Of a stretch of DNA of 53,413 nt, positions 9,210 through 18,164 are shown one piece after another. Positions within the stretch are counted from its first letter, which is position 1. Each line of letters opens with the position of its first letter. The stretch comes from a virus. Location of the stretch: positions 1 through 53,413 of the IMG/VR virus record IMGVR_UViG_3300046352_000064. One strand, given 5' to 3'. The notes beneath the pieces are model-generated. The model was not told where the DNA came from, did not search any database, and was given only the letters and a program-made list of their open reading frames with translations. A program made the translations under genes and the position numbers.

Positions 9210-10202
9210 TTAACAAGTAGGAGTTGTAGGGCAGAATACTAAACCTGCAGTATTACTAACCGCACAGTTAAAGTTAATATCTTCTGGAACACAGTTTGCT
9301 TGACCACAGTCAACAACATCATATTTCCAATAGTCTAAATAAGCAGTTGGTTGTCCAGCTGGAATAGTAATCGTTTGAGTATATACAGGATCAACACCAC
9401 CCCAACACTGGTTATACGTAAATCGTAGTACTACATCTGTTGATGATGTTCTTGTGGTGTTTAATCCGTTTTGATCTTTTATAGTAACACGTACTCTGTT
9501 AACTATTCTATTATAAGATGTTGCTGGATTAGTTCCAGTACATTCTTGTTGACTATCACTTAACCATCCGTCTTCAACAAGAATACATGTAGGTACAGGA
9601 GTAGGTTGACTACCGCCTGAGATAGATGTATCAACAATAGTACAAGACTTGCTTACAGTTAATCCATCAAGAGTAATTGTAAACGTCTCTGTTCCTTCTG
9701 TTGTTAAGTCAGCCGCAATAGCAAAAGACTTTGTATCACTATGTCCTGTGTTCTCAATAACAAAGTTACCTGCTAGTGGAGCAGAACCTGGTCCTAAATC
9801 TGCAAGTTGTAATCCAGTTACTGTATAAGGTATCTGAGTACCGTAACTTATATTTTCTGTAACTAGTTTTGCTAAAATAACAGAACCTTCGTTTGCAGTT
9901 GTAATAGGATAACCATTACCATCAGTTAATGTCAATGTATATCCTGGAACAGTTGGTCCTGGAGGAGTTATTTGTCCTGCAGTTGTAAAGTTAGTCTTTG
10001 CTCCAGTAACACCCGCACACTCAACTTGTATATAACCTTCATATTGAGCTGTTGGATCAACACCAGTAATAATAGCTGGACTAGTAAAGATATTTGCAGG
10101 TAAGAAACTATAAGAAGAATCTGTAGTCTTCTTATAAGCTACCTTATATCCTAGCACTGGTACAGTACCGTTAATAATAAAGTTGACTGTTAATGTTGCC
10201 AT
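9210..10202 (-). CDS. Fn3-like/Calx-beta-like virion surface protein B
   Basis: 330 residues. The first 80 residues (LTVNFIINGTVPVLGYKVAY) resemble a fibronectin-III-like domain. Residues about 85-200 form a Calx-beta-like domain with the block TTEGTETFTITLDGL. The C-terminal third is rich in cysteine (several Cys in the last 60 residues, ending CPTTPTC) and begins after a proline/glycine linker, suggesting a disulfide- or metal-stabilised tip. Its start ATG overlaps the TAA of the small 87-residue gene upstream. No signal peptide is present, in line with a protein assembled inside the cell on the virion. I infer an adhesin or decoration role from domain type and from its place in the adhesin cassette. 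Confidence 0.6.
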   Translation of the reverse strand: MATLTVNFIINGTVPVLGYKVAYKKTTDSSYSFLPANIFTSPAIITGVDPTAQYEGYIQVECAGVTGAKTNFTTAGQITPPGPTVPGYTLTLTDGNGYPITTANEGSVILAKLVTENISYGTQIPYTVTGLQLADLGPGSAPLAGNFVIENTGHSDTKSFAIAADLTTEGTETFTITLDGLTVSKSCTIVDTSISGGSQPTPVPTCILVEDGWLSDSQQECTGTNPATSYNRIVNRVRVTIKDQNGLNTTRTSSTDVVLRFTYNQCWGGVDPVYTQTITIPAGQPTAYLDYWKYDVVDCGQANCVPEDINFNCAVSNTAGLVFCPTTPTC

Positions 10203-10465
10203 TAGTAAGTATTACCAGCTGAAATTGAACTAAAAGGAGTTGGGTTTGTATAAGTTGTTACACCATTAGTAACACAGATGCCTTCAACAGTACCCTCATA
10301 TAAAACTGTGTTATCGTTTATAGGGATTGTAATAACGTTTCCTGCACCAGTATGGATATATTCTGTATAAGAAGTTGTTCCTTCTTTTCTATACCGTATA
10401 CGCAAACCTCCTGAAAAGTTAGAAGGTGACGTAGTTAATGATATAGTCAAGAATCCGTTAGCCAT
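10202..10465 (-). CDS. Single-domain fibronectin-III-like protein (87 aa)
   Basis: A protein of 87 residues consisting of one beta-sandwich-like unit (FLTISLTTSPSNFSGGLRIR, then YEGTVEGICV and TNPTPF). The same opening pattern, with GYR or LRIR followed by a lysine/threonine-rich strand and a YEG-x-I/V-x-x-C block, is seen at the N-termini of the two following proteins, so all three appear to share one ancestral domain. It overlaps the next gene by one base and is two bases from the one upstream. Probably a small virion surface subunit or an adaptor for its larger paralogues; this is inference. Confidence 0.55.
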   Translation of the reverse strand: MANGFLTISLTTSPSNFSGGLRIRYRKEGTTSYTEYIHTGAGNVITIPINDNTVLYEGTVEGICVTNGVTTYTNPTPFSSISAGNTY

Positions 10466-10467
10466 TG

Positions 10468-10986
10468 TTAAGCAGCTTTTGTTGTTACACTAATAGTTAC
10501 TGAAGAACAGTTTGTAGCACCAGCACTAACACTAGCTACTTTGAAGTAATAAGTTGTAGCTGCTGTTAATCCAGTAATCTGTTTTGTTGATAATCCAGTA
10601 ACAACTACATCAGTCCATGCAGAAGCTGATGATGTTTTGTATTGTAATGTTAAACTAGTAGTATCAGCAGCTGTATTCCAAGCAACAGTAATTGCACTAG
10701 CTGTAATTGCAGTTGAGCGTAACTTAGTTACACACTTTAAGGTTGGGCTAATACACTCTGGAGCAGTAATACCAACAATAAGCTTTTGCAAGATCTCATC
10801 TAAACGTTCTCCGTTTGTAATCTTTGCTTCTAAGATATTATCTCCTGAGTATTTAACACAACCAAGTAATGCTAACTCTTCGCATGGTTCTCCATCAACA
10901 CAAGCAGTTGTTATTGCTGGTACTGGAGGACAACCTGCGCATGGGTTGCAATTAGATAAAGGCAAAGATGAATCGCTGCAGCTCAT
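10468..10986 (-). CDS. Cys-rich N-terminus plus fibronectin type III domain protein
   Basis: 172 residues. The first 45 carry several cysteines (CNPCAGCPPVP and CVDGEPC), followed by a short helix (LDEILQKLIVG). Residues about 85-172 are a clear fibronectin type III domain: ITASAITVAWNTA, then LQYKTSSASAWTDV, then ITGLTAATTYYFKVASVSAG. Such domains are common in phage tail and capsid proteins and bind surfaces weakly. It sits 12 bases after the 501-residue protein, whose N-terminus has a similar cysteine arrangement (CSPVSSNC, CLSLCTGD), suggesting that the pair are related components. Exact role unknown. Confidence 0.65.
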   Translation of the reverse strand: MSCSDSSLPLSNCNPCAGCPPVPAITTACVDGEPCEELALLGCVKYSGDNILEAKITNGERLDEILQKLIVGITAPECISPTLKCVTKLRSTAITASAITVAWNTAADTTSLTLQYKTSSASAWTDVVVTGLSTKQITGLTAATTYYFKVASVSAGATNCSSVTISVTTKAA

Positions 10987-10998
10987 AGTTTAGTGGTA

Positions 10999-12504
10999 TT
11001 AAGATACTGTTGGTGTTCCTGCAATCGTTGGAGGTAATCCGCAAGTTGTAGAACCAGTGTCAGTGTTTAAAGTAGTGTATGGAGCAGATGGACAAACTAC
11101 AGGAGCTAGGCTACCAATAGTTGTTGTTGCTCTAACTTTGTATGCAGTTCCTTGTAACAAGTTAGTGAATACATCAGATACGATTGCTTGTGGGTTGTTA
11201 AAGGTCTTTGTTGAAAGAACAACATCACCACTTGATAACAATTCGATCTTGTATACTGCGTTGTCGTTAATAGGAGGAGCAAACGAGAATGCCATTGTTG
11301 TTGCTCCTGGAACTACAGTTAATGTAGGGCAAGAGTTTGTAGCACTATCAGATCCTTTTGTAATAGTCTTGTTACACTGAACACCAGAGTTTGTCAATGA
11401 TGAAGCAAGTGTAAATGTTAACTTAGTAGCTAAGTTCAATGGTGTTCCAGATAACTGAATCACAAGTGGGTTAGCAGAGTTAACAACACCAATAACGTCA
11501 ACGTAGATTGGGTGTGAGTTACCAAGAGCATCAGTGATGGTTAACTTAGATCCTTTTGAATCTGTGTTAGTCCATCCAGTAGGTACAGAACTGTAACCAC
11601 TAAAGAACAAGTTAACCGCAGTACCATTGTTAATCATTGCTGGAGCAAAGTCAACAATAACGTTTGCACAATCTGGCTTGATTAAGTCTTTTATGTTATT
11701 GAATGCTGTACGTAAGTCAATAAGAGTAACCCATAAGTTAGAGATAGTATCTGCAACTGTACTAACTGTTGGTTTCCAACCAGTTAAAGCAGACATAGTA
11801 CCTGTAACAGATAATGCAGGAGAAGTACTTAATGAACTTGGTTGTAATCCAGCAGCACTTGTTAATGCTGAGTTAGTACCTAATGCTGTACGAATACCAC
11901 AAACCTGAGCTTGTAGATTTAATAAAGCATCACTAATAGATTGTGTAGTAGTTGTACCACCACAAGTTAAAGTAACTTGACCTTCTGTAGCTGAGTTTCC
12001 TAATACTGCTTGTTCTAATACAGTAATACGATTACCATAAGAACTAAGAGTTGAAGTATGTGCACTAACAGTACCATCAATAGTACAAACCTTAAGCCCA
12101 ATAAGACGTGTATATTCAGTATGCTGTTTTGTTGTTATTGGATCTCCATTACTATCTGTTGTTCTGAAACATTGTGCAATAGTAATGAGAGGATCTTCAA
12201 CAGTAGGTCCAGCACCGATATCATTAATAAGATCTTCTAGTGTACACGTCTTTGTAATCAAAAGAGTTAAGATGTTCTCGATTGATTTATCTGTAACGTT
12301 AACGCTTGTTAAACAAGACAAGTCAACGTCTAAGTTTTGATTACCTGAGTTACAGATAAAATCTGCAAGCTTGTATATAACAGATGATACAGTGTCTCCT
12401 GTGCATAAACTTAAACATGGTAAGGCAGGACCTTGCCAAATAACGCAGTTTGATGATACTGGAGAGCACCCTTGATCTGCTGTATTAGAACGTGTGGGTA
12501 GCAT
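10999..12504 (-). CDS. Large fibre-like protein with C-terminal fn3-like domain
   Basis: 501 residues. The N-terminal 60 residues are cysteine-rich. A long helical, threonine- and leucine-rich middle part (about 60-290), with runs such as LISDALL and LTSAAGLQPSSL types, suggests a trimeric shaft. From about 385 there is a fibronectin-III-like domain (SCPTLTVVPGATTMAFSF to YKVRATTTIGSL), and the protein ends with the start of another such unit (CGLPPTIAGTPTVS). It is the first gene after the terminator at 12.6 kb and has a promoter-like box at 12541-12553, so it opens the adhesin unit running to 8245. Likely a virion fibre; inference from composition and context. Confidence 0.6.
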   Translation of the reverse strand: MLPTRSNTADQGCSPVSSNCVIWQGPALPCLSLCTGDTVSSVIYKLADFICNSGNQNLDVDLSCLTSVNVTDKSIENILTLLITKTCTLEDLINDIGAGPTVEDPLITIAQCFRTTDSNGDPITTKQHTEYTRLIGLKVCTIDGTVSAHTSTLSSYGNRITVLEQAVLGNSATEGQVTLTCGGTTTTQSISDALLNLQAQVCGIRTALGTNSALTSAAGLQPSSLSTSPALSVTGTMSALTGWKPTVSTVADTISNLWVTLIDLRTAFNNIKDLIKPDCANVIVDFAPAMINNGTAVNLFFSGYSSVPTGWTNTDSKGSKLTITDALGNSHPIYVDVIGVVNSANPLVIQLSGTPLNLATKLTFTLASSLTNSGVQCNKTITKGSDSATNSCPTLTVVPGATTMAFSFAPPINDNAVYKIELLSSGDVVLSTKTFNNPQAIVSDVFTNLLQGTAYKVRATTTIGSLAPVVCPSAPYTTLNTDTGSTTCGLPPTIAGTPTVS

Positions 12505-12540
12505 AGGGCTTAATATTAGTGTCTGGATTACTTCAGTCTA

Positions 12541-12553
12541 CACTATAATATAC
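12541..12553 (-). promoter_or_regulatory. Promoter-like box (GTATATTATAGTG) for the 501-aa gene
   Basis: On the minus strand the sequence reads GTATATTATAGTG, 36 bases upstream of the ATG at 12504 and just after a terminator. The same core occurs before other late genes (near 13.2, 17.3, 28.8, 34.4 and 35.7 kb). I read it as a -10-like element of a late promoter. Confidence 0.45.
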
Positions 12554-12571
12554 TTAAAACTGAGGTACTTT

Positions 12572-12614
12572 ACAAATAAAAACAAAGAAGCCATGAATAA
12601 TATACTCATGGCTT
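12572..12614 (-). terminator. Rho-independent-type terminator after the 171-aa gene
   Basis: On the minus strand AAGCCATGA pairs perfectly with TCATGGCTT around a 9-nt AT loop and is followed by CTTTGTTTTTATT. It lies 35 bases after the stop of the 171-residue gene and separates that gene from the adhesin unit starting at 12504. Confidence 0.8.
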
Positions 12615-12648
12615 ACTTATACTATATGAGGAATAATAAGGGTTAGAA

Positions 12649-13164
12649 TTACTCAACTGATGCAGTTGGCTTTTCCTCTTTTTTTGTCTTCAAGAGTTTG
12701 AAGAGCACGGGGTAGGACTCGTCTGTTTTAAAATCAAACGCGGCAATCGTAAATGGATAGTGAGAAACATCTTTTGTTTCACCGAATAATTTGTTCATAT
12801 CTTCGTTAAACTCAACAAACTTAGGGTTGAACTGCTTTAACTCTTTACCGTCTTCTCCTAACTTTGGTTGACCTTCTTCGTCAAGAACTGGAATAGTCAT
12901 TGGTAAGTTGTATCCACCTTTATCATCAGCTTCACCAAGCTTCGTGATTAACTCCTCACGTAACTTATCAACTGTCTTTTTGTGAGCAGCGATGGTGTCT
13001 GATAAATCAGTTAACCAATAACGGTGAACCATTGATAAAGGATGACCAAGAACTCCTTTTGTAACTTTCTCACCAGTCTGTTGATCGACTTGTCCGTTGA
13101 TCTCTGACTCAAGTAAGTAAATCTCCCCAATGCTTAGGGTAGTAACTAGATTGTTTTTTGACAT
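12649..13164 (-). CDS. Conserved phage protein of unknown function (171 aa)
   Basis: A charged, soluble protein of 171 residues. The N-terminal part contains EIYLLESEINGQVDQQTGEK and HRYWLTDLSDTI, followed by a helix of about 25 residues rich in Lys and Glu (KKTVDKLREELITKLGE), then a beta-rich half with NPKFVEFNEDMNKLF and YPVLFKLLK. The pattern recalls small proteins found beside tail genes of many phages, perhaps tail-assembly factors, but I cannot name it with confidence. It forms a unit of its own: a promoter-like box lies at 13197-13209 and a strong terminator follows the gene. A single-gene unit in the structural block suggests a need for an expression level of its own. Confidence 0.6.
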   Translation of the reverse strand: MSKNNLVTTLSIGEIYLLESEINGQVDQQTGEKVTKGVLGHPLSMVHRYWLTDLSDTIAAHKKTVDKLREELITKLGEADDKGGYNLPMTIPVLDEEGQPKLGEDGKELKQFNPKFVEFNEDMNKLFGETKDVSHYPFTIAAFDFKTDESYPVLFKLLKTKKEEKPTASVE

Positions 13165-13196
13165 GATGGTTGTATTTGGTTTGTAAATATATACTA

Positions 13197-13209
13197 CATT
13201 ATAATATAC
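13197..13209 (-). promoter_or_regulatory. Promoter-like box (GTATATTATAATG) for the 171-aa gene
   Basis: The minus strand reads GTATATTATAATG 33 bases upstream of the ATG at 13164, in the short gap after the 766-residue gene. It matches the box before the 501-residue gene at 11 of 13 positions or better. Confidence 0.45.
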
Positions 13210-13224
13210 CTATAATCTGGCAGA

Positions 13225-15525
13225 CTAGCAAGGCCCCAGCTCATTAGGTGTTGAGTAACTGTATGATACGCTTGTTCCTTCTTTGAAACAGATTGTCAAG
13301 AATGAACCATCTGATATAGCATCTGATTGTAAATGGTTACTGCAATCAGTCCACTCAATGTAATCAGTTAAGCCAAATCCGTTATAGTTATCCATTCTCC
13401 ATGATATACAAGCAGGTGGAGGAGTATAGCAACCATTGCTTACTGAGTTGTATTCAATAACTCTAACACCACAACTTGTTGAAGAACAAGGGTTTTGTTG
13501 AGCTTGATTAATCACCCAATTAGGACCTTGACAGTATGCAGAACCAGTATCCTGGCAGTTAGATGTATAGTTACAAGAAACTCCTGTTGGTTGACCTCCC
13601 ACATAAACTTTATTCCCTGCTTGATTCTCAACATAGTATTGACCATTTGTTGATGAGCAGCTATTTGTGTCTTTATAAACAGGAGCGTTATAGCATTCGT
13701 AACAGCTTGTATAATTCTGATAAGTAAATATTGGTGCAGTGTTTCCAGCACATGGATCATAACAACCGTTAGCCACAGAGTTATACTCAATAACACGAAC
13801 ACCACAAGATGCTGATGAACAACTATTTGCTTGATACTGATTAATAACCCAGTTTGATCCTTGGCAATAAGCTGATCCTGTATCTTGACAGTTAGATGTT
13901 GTTGATGGGTATGAGTTAGATGGGTTATAAGATAGCCACGTACCGTTTAATAAATAGATATATGGTCCACCATAACAAGTATTGCTATTTTGATATACAG
14001 AAGTTTGATTAACTGTACCATTACTACAAGTATGATATGTACCAATCGCATTAGGTCCTGCTACTTGTGAAGTTGATTGTCCACAACATCCACCACAATC
14101 TGCTGAGTTATATTGATAAACAGCTCCTTGTCTTGTTTGTCCGTTTGTTGATGAACAAGGACCAGCTATATCTGTCTGAACATAATACTTATCACATGTA
14201 CCATAGCAATCATACGTGCCATTATTCTGCCAGTTAGGGACATCGTCACAACAATTATAAGAGGTTGTGCGTTGGATTGATCCATTATAAGCTGGAGGAA
14301 CTGTACACTGAGTTACTGTACCACCTGCATAAGTATAGAAAGCACCATTTGATGGTAACACATATCTATTATTTATACCAAGAGGTACAATCGTTGTAAA
14401 CGCATAATCAGAAGGACTACAACCGATTAACTCATAATACGTTACTGATGGTATTGTAGTATAAGAACTTGTGTTTGTTGTACTTGCTGTAAACGTACCA
14501 CTAGTAATTGCTGCAGATACAGTGTGATCAGCTGTACCAGAATAAGCATAAAAGAACAATGTGTAATTAAAACCAGAGCTAATTGGTTTCTTTAAAGTAA
14601 TGCTGATATTACCACCACTTTGATTCTGTTGATATGTATCTAAAGTATAATAGTCACTGGTAGGTGCTGGGCATAGTTGATCGTCATAGAAAATCTTTTC
14701 GAATGCATCCAGGTATAAACCAGCTGGTAAATCAACAGTTAAAGTACCACCACTAACTTTACAACCAGTGTTTGTAACATTAACAATATATCTCTTTAAT
14801 GTTGTGCAGTCAACAATCGTCGATTGATCTGTTGTAATGCTAATACCAAGAGTTGTTGGACTTATAGTAAATGTTTTTGCTGCTTCAATAGTAACTAAAC
14901 CATCACATCCTAATGCAAAAAAACTAGCTGTATTAGTATAAGTTGCACCACCTCCTGTTACTCTAGCATTAAAAGCTACTGTATAGTTATGACCATCGCC
15001 AATTGGTTTATATAAAGCAATATCAATATGTGAACTTGTTAGTGTAACTACATCATAATAATCAGACGTTGGTAAAGGCCAATCATTAGCACCAGGACCA
15101 ATAGCTTTACCATCATAGTAGACATATCTAAAAGATGTAATCTCAATACCAGCAGGAATATAGTTAACAAATCTAGGTACTCCTCCAGGTTTCCATGTTC
15201 CGGCTCCAGCACTAATCTGAAACTTATAAACAAAATCATCTGTACAATCTGGTGTTATTGCTTCTCCATTTATTGGAGATACAATAGTCTGTGTCATTGT
15301 AGGAACAAACGGAGTACATGCAATTGCAACTAGATCTTGAAATCTAGGACATCTATTATCTGTATAAGTAGAGAAAGGACTAACTGTTGTATCAACTGTA
15401 TAGTAAGTATTAACCTCCCCCTTTGTAACACACTTGTTATTTATAGGAGGATTAGTACCTGCTTTTACAGGAAAACCCATTGTGCTGAGTTCTTCAAATG
15501 TTACAAGAGCGTCATTAACCTTCAT
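13225..15525 (-). CDS. Cysteine-rich repeat protein, probable fibre or adhesin (766 aa)
   Basis: 766 residues in two halves. Residues about 60-370 hold two copies of a beta domain, each with a PTSDYY block, then an LKKPI/LYKPIGDG motif and NYTL/NYTV; these resemble bacterial surface repeat domains. From about 385 to the end the protein is very rich in Cys, Asn, Ser and Tyr, built from short units such as CQDTGSAYCQG, NWVINQ and CGVRVIEYNSV. Two copies of a unit of about 45 residues (near 560 and 690) are almost identical. The cysteines are likely bound in disulfides or metal sites on the virion surface. No signal peptide. It follows the collagen-like fibre gene with 3 bases between, so the pair may assemble together. 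Function inferred. Confidence 0.6.
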   Translation of the reverse strand: MKVNDALVTFEELSTMGFPVKAGTNPPINNKCVTKGEVNTYYTVDTTVSPFSTYTDNRCPRFQDLVAIACTPFVPTMTQTIVSPINGEAITPDCTDDFVYKFQISAGAGTWKPGGVPRFVNYIPAGIEITSFRYVYYDGKAIGPGANDWPLPTSDYYDVVTLTSSHIDIALYKPIGDGHNYTVAFNARVTGGGATYTNTASFFALGCDGLVTIEAAKTFTISPTTLGISITTDQSTIVDCTTLKRYIVNVTNTGCKVSGGTLTVDLPAGLYLDAFEKIFYDDQLCPAPTSDYYTLDTYQQNQSGGNISITLKKPISSGFNYTLFFYAYSGTADHTVSAAITSGTFTASTTNTSSYTTIPSVTYYELIGCSPSDYAFTTIVPLGINNRYVLPSNGAFYTYAGGTVTQCTVPPAYNGSIQRTTSYNCCDDVPNWQNNGTYDCYGTCDKYYVQTDIAGPCSSTNGQTRQGAVYQYNSADCGGCCGQSTSQVAGPNAIGTYHTCSNGTVNQTSVYQNSNTCYGGPYIYLLNGTWLSYNPSNSYPSTTSNCQDTGSAYCQGSNWVINQYQANSCSSASCGVRVIEYNSVANGCYDPCAGNTAPIFTYQNYTSCYECYNAPVYKDTNSCSSTNGQYYVENQAGNKVYVGGQPTGVSCNYTSNCQDTGSAYCQGPNWVINQAQQNPCSSTSCGVRVIEYNSVSNGCYTPPPACISWRMDNYNGFGLTDYIEWTDCSNHLQSDAISDGSFLTICFKEGTSVSYSYSTPNELGPC

Positions 15526-15528
15526 GTA

Positions 15529-17262
15529 TTACTTAAGCTTTTCTTGTAGTTCCTGAACTGCTTTTAAAAGTATTGCAATAGTTGATGGGATATCCATCGT
15601 GTCGTGATTAACTGTTGCCAGTTCTGCTGGAGTATCTTCTGCTATAAATCCTATATGTTTTACTGTAGGATCAGCTTTATACACAAAGTTTACAATCTTA
15701 GTCTTGTTGATAATATCTAAAGCAGAAGATGTAAAGTCACTAATATCTGTCTTCTTTGTTCTTGATGATGTTTGATAGAAAGCTCCTGCATATAAGTTGT
15801 TACCACTAACATAGATATTAGGGTTTGTAAATGCAGCTGTTTCTGTACCGTTTGATATAACAAGAGCGTTATTAGTTGCTGGAAAAATAGCATCAAAACC
15901 AGTACCAGCATCACCTTTGTCGCCTTTGTCACCTTTAATACCTTGGGGTATTGTAAAATCAAATATTGCAGCTACATTAGTACCACTGTTTGTTATTGCT
16001 GCAGCACTTCCAGCTGCACCTGTAGTAACAGTACCTAAACTAATAGTAGCTGCTGTTCCTATATCACCTTTAGCTCCTCTTGGAATAGTAAAGTTGAATA
16101 TAGCAGCAGCTGTTGTACCAGAGTTTGTAATAGCAGCATCTGTACCAGCAGCTCCAGTTGTTACAGTACCAAGAGCAATAGTTGCAGCAGCACCGTTATT
16201 ACCAGTGTCCCCTTTATCCCCTTTTGCTCCAGTATCACCTTTAACACCTGCAATACCTTGATCTCCTTTATCTCCCTTAACACCTTGAATACCTTGTGGT
16301 CCTTGCGGTCCAACAATGTTACCAACGTTTTCCCATACACCAGCAGATGCACTCCATACATATAAGTCACCATTAGGACTCGTAACAATGTATGCATCAC
16401 CTTGTGTGTTACCAGATGTAGGTAAAGAAGCAACGTCTGCAACAGTACCGAGTAAAGTTAATCCAGTACCTGATGCACCAATAGAACCCTGTATACCTTG
16501 AACACCTTGTGCACCATCATTACCTTTATCCCCTTGAGGACCTCTTGGACCCACAAGTCCTTGTATACCTGTTTCCCCTTTATCACCCTTGTCTCCTTTT
16601 GGTCCTTGCAAACCTGTAGCTCCTTGTGGTCCAACAGGGCCAACAGGACCTTGTGGTCCTATAGCACCTTCTGCACCAGAACATCCTGGGATACCTTGTA
16701 GTCCTTGAGGACCGGTAGCACCAGTTGCACCTGTATTACCGCGGTCTCCTTTGTCTCCTTTAAGTCCTTGTGAACCTTGAGGACCTACAGGGCCTGGAAC
16801 TGTACTAGCTGCACCAGTATCACCTTTTGGACCAGCAGGACCTGTTAATCCAATAGGTCCTTGAGGACCAGTTAAACCTGTATCTCCTTTTAATCCTTGC
16901 GGACCAGCTGGACCAGTATTACCTGCAGGACCTTGACCACCGACAATTGTACCCTTTACTACCCATGAGTCACTTTCTTTTCTATAGAAAGTACCTGACA
17001 TAGTAATAAGGTACATGTCGTTGTTCAAACCAAATGAGTCTTGTGGAGCCGTTGTACCTGTATACCACTTACTTCCTGTACCAACATTATATGTTGATAA
17101 TACATCTCTAACCCAAGCTGTTGTAGGAACAGTATTTGAGTCATCAAATACAGATGGAGTATGGGCTTTTATAAACTTTGTAACAGTAAGATTCCCTGGT
17201 AATACTACATCACCATTGCAATCTTTCTTTATAAAGTCTTTTAGGTTTAACGGCTTATTCAT
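15529..17262 (-). CDS. Collagen-like tail fibre with C-terminal S74-type chaperone
   Basis: 577 residues from the ATG at 17262; an upstream TTG is less likely. The N-terminus contains the fibre motif [15 protein letters not shown]. From about 110 to 270 the protein is built of Gly-X-Y triplets ([16 protein letters not shown] and similar), interrupted by a globular insert ([15 protein letters not shown] to NVGNIV), with more triplets after it. Two copies of an alanine-rich unit ([11 protein letters not shown] and [11 protein letters not shown], each ending with FTIP) follow. The C-terminus ([11 protein letters not shown], then [12 protein letters not shown], then a short coiled coil) is a Peptidase_S74 intramolecular chaperone, which trimerises fibres and may cut itself off. 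A promoter-like box lies at 17278-17291. Role: host-binding fibre. Confidence 0.85.
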   Translation of the reverse strand: MNKPLNLKDFIKKDCNGDVVLPGNLTVTKFIKAHTPSVFDDSNTVPTTAWVRDVLSTYNVGTGSKWYTGTTAPQDSFGLNNDMYLITMSGTFYRKESDSWVVKGTIVGGQGPAGNTGPAGPQGLKGDTGLTGPQGPIGLTGPAGPKGDTGAASTVPGPVGPQGSQGLKGDKGDRGNTGATGATGPQGLQGIPGCSGAEGAIGPQGPVGPVGPQGATGLQGPKGDKGDKGETGIQGLVGPRGPQGDKGNDGAQGVQGIQGSIGASGTGLTLLGTVADVASLPTSGNTQGDAYIVTSPNGDLYVWSASAGVWENVGNIVGPQGPQGIQGVKGDKGDQGIAGVKGDTGAKGDKGDTGNNGAAATIALGTVTTGAAGTDAAITNSGTTAAAIFNFTIPRGAKGDIGTAATISLGTVTTGAAGSAAAITNSGTNVAAIFDFTIPQGIKGDKGDKGDAGTGFDAIFPATNNALVISNGTETAAFTNPNIYVSGNNLYAGAFYQTSSRTKKTDISDFTSSALDIINKTKIVNFVYKADPTVKHIGFIAEDTPAELATVNHDTMDIPSTIAILLKAVQELQEKLK

Positions 17263-17277
17263 TATCAACTAGGGTAT

Positions 17278-17291
17278 ACTATAAGATACTT
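17278..17291 (-). promoter_or_regulatory. Promoter-like box (AAGTATCTTATAGT) for the collagen-like fibre
   Basis: The minus strand reads AAGTATCTTATAGT shortly upstream of the ATG at 17262. It is a one-base variant of the AAGTATATTATAGT box before the 501-residue gene. Confidence 0.35.
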
Positions 17292-17296
17292 ATTTA

Positions 17297-17728
17297 TTAG
17301 CAGTCAACTACGTTCTCTGCTCCAAATAAACCAACTAACTTAGCCTTTAAGTGTGAGTATCCAAATGCAAAGATATCAACACCTTCTGCAGAAGATAAGT
17401 CTGGTACTGAAACTGTAATAGTTTCAACACGATCAGGTAGTTGATTACCATCAGCATCTAAACCTACTGTTGGATAGCTCATTGTACGCTCTTCTTGCTT
17501 AGTAAGTTGAACATAGATTGTATCACCAATCTGTTGGTTACGAGCTTGTCCTGCAAGCATTCCTGGCATACCATTAGTTGCTGGTGTTGCATCTTCTTCT
17601 GATTGGAAGATTTCTACTTGGAAGTTAGCTGAACCAAACTTAGATAGTTGGTAGTTTGAGATACGCACATAAGCTTCTGATGTGATGCCTTTGTCTGTCC
17701 CGATTTGGGTAGTGATTTTTAATGCCAT
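17297..17728 (-). CDS. Small structural protein, paralogue 1 (143 aa)
   Basis: 143 residues, starting MALKITTQIGTDKGITSEAYVRI. It is clearly related to the next gene upstream (MAFKINTPIGTNEGIVTGAYVRI): both have a beta-rich N-terminal third, a middle loop of different sequence, and a C-terminal helix (GYSHLKAKLVGLFGAENV against GYEKLGEKLASLYGEENI). The two lie in tandem 12 bases apart, so a local duplication is the simplest origin. The size and position among fibre genes suggest a hinge, cap or fibre-base subunit, but I do not recognise a characterised family. The divergence of the middle loops suggests that each copy contacts a different partner. Confidence 0.6.
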   Translation of the reverse strand: MALKITTQIGTDKGITSEAYVRISNYQLSKFGSANFQVEIFQSEEDATPATNGMPGMLAGQARNQQIGDTIYVQLTKQEERTMSYPTVGLDADGNQLPDRVETITVSVPDLSSAEGVDIFAFGYSHLKAKLVGLFGAENVVDC

Positions 17729-17740
17729 AATATGTTTTGT

Positions 17741-18160
17741 TTAAACTGTTTCAATGTTTTCTTCTCCGTATAAAGATGCTAGTTTTTCACCAAGCTTTTC
17801 ATATCCTACTTCAAAGATAGTCTTTGTTTCAAATACTGACAAGTCAGATACTTTCTTATAGAAGGTTTCTTCCATCTCTGTATCAACTCCATCAACTTGC
17901 TTAGTAATAGTCTTTATATAAGCAATACGATTAGTCATCTTTAGATCTAATGATATACCAATCTCTTTTGACTGTAGTTTATTAGGGTGAATAACTGGGA
18001 TATATGCAGTTTCATGCATTGATGAATCTTTATCTTTAAAGATGTCAATAATAAAAACTACATTACCGTTTTTGTTTACATCATATCCACTTATGCGTAC
18101 ATACGCCCCAGTAACGATTCCCTCATTTGTGCCTATAGGCGTGTTAATCTTAAATGCCAT
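17741..18160 (-). CDS. Small structural protein, paralogue 2 (139 aa)
   Basis: 139 residues, tandem paralogue of the gene at 17297-17728. The shared parts are the first 25 residues and the last 20; the middle differs (KDKDSSMHETAYIPVIHPNK here). It follows the 849-residue fibre gene by 4 bases, so fibre and small protein are probably made together, and the second copy would then pair with the collagen-like fibre downstream. The start ATG is preceded by an A/C-rich leader (AACTAACAACTAAACAT) and no Shine-Dalgarno site. Function unknown; a fibre adaptor is a reasonable guess. Confidence 0.6.
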   Translation of the reverse strand: MAFKINTPIGTNEGIVTGAYVRISGYDVNKNGNVVFIIDIFKDKDSSMHETAYIPVIHPNKLQSKEIGISLDLKMTNRIAYIKTITKQVDGVDTEMEETFYKKVSDLSVFETKTIFEVGYEKLGEKLASLYGEENIETV

Positions 18161-18164
18161 ATGT

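Noticed and set aside
15717-17272. Several frames of 60-114 codons inside the collagen-like fibre gene on both strands.
   Set aside because: The Gly-X-Y triplets remove stops in other frames; these are shadows of a repetitive gene.
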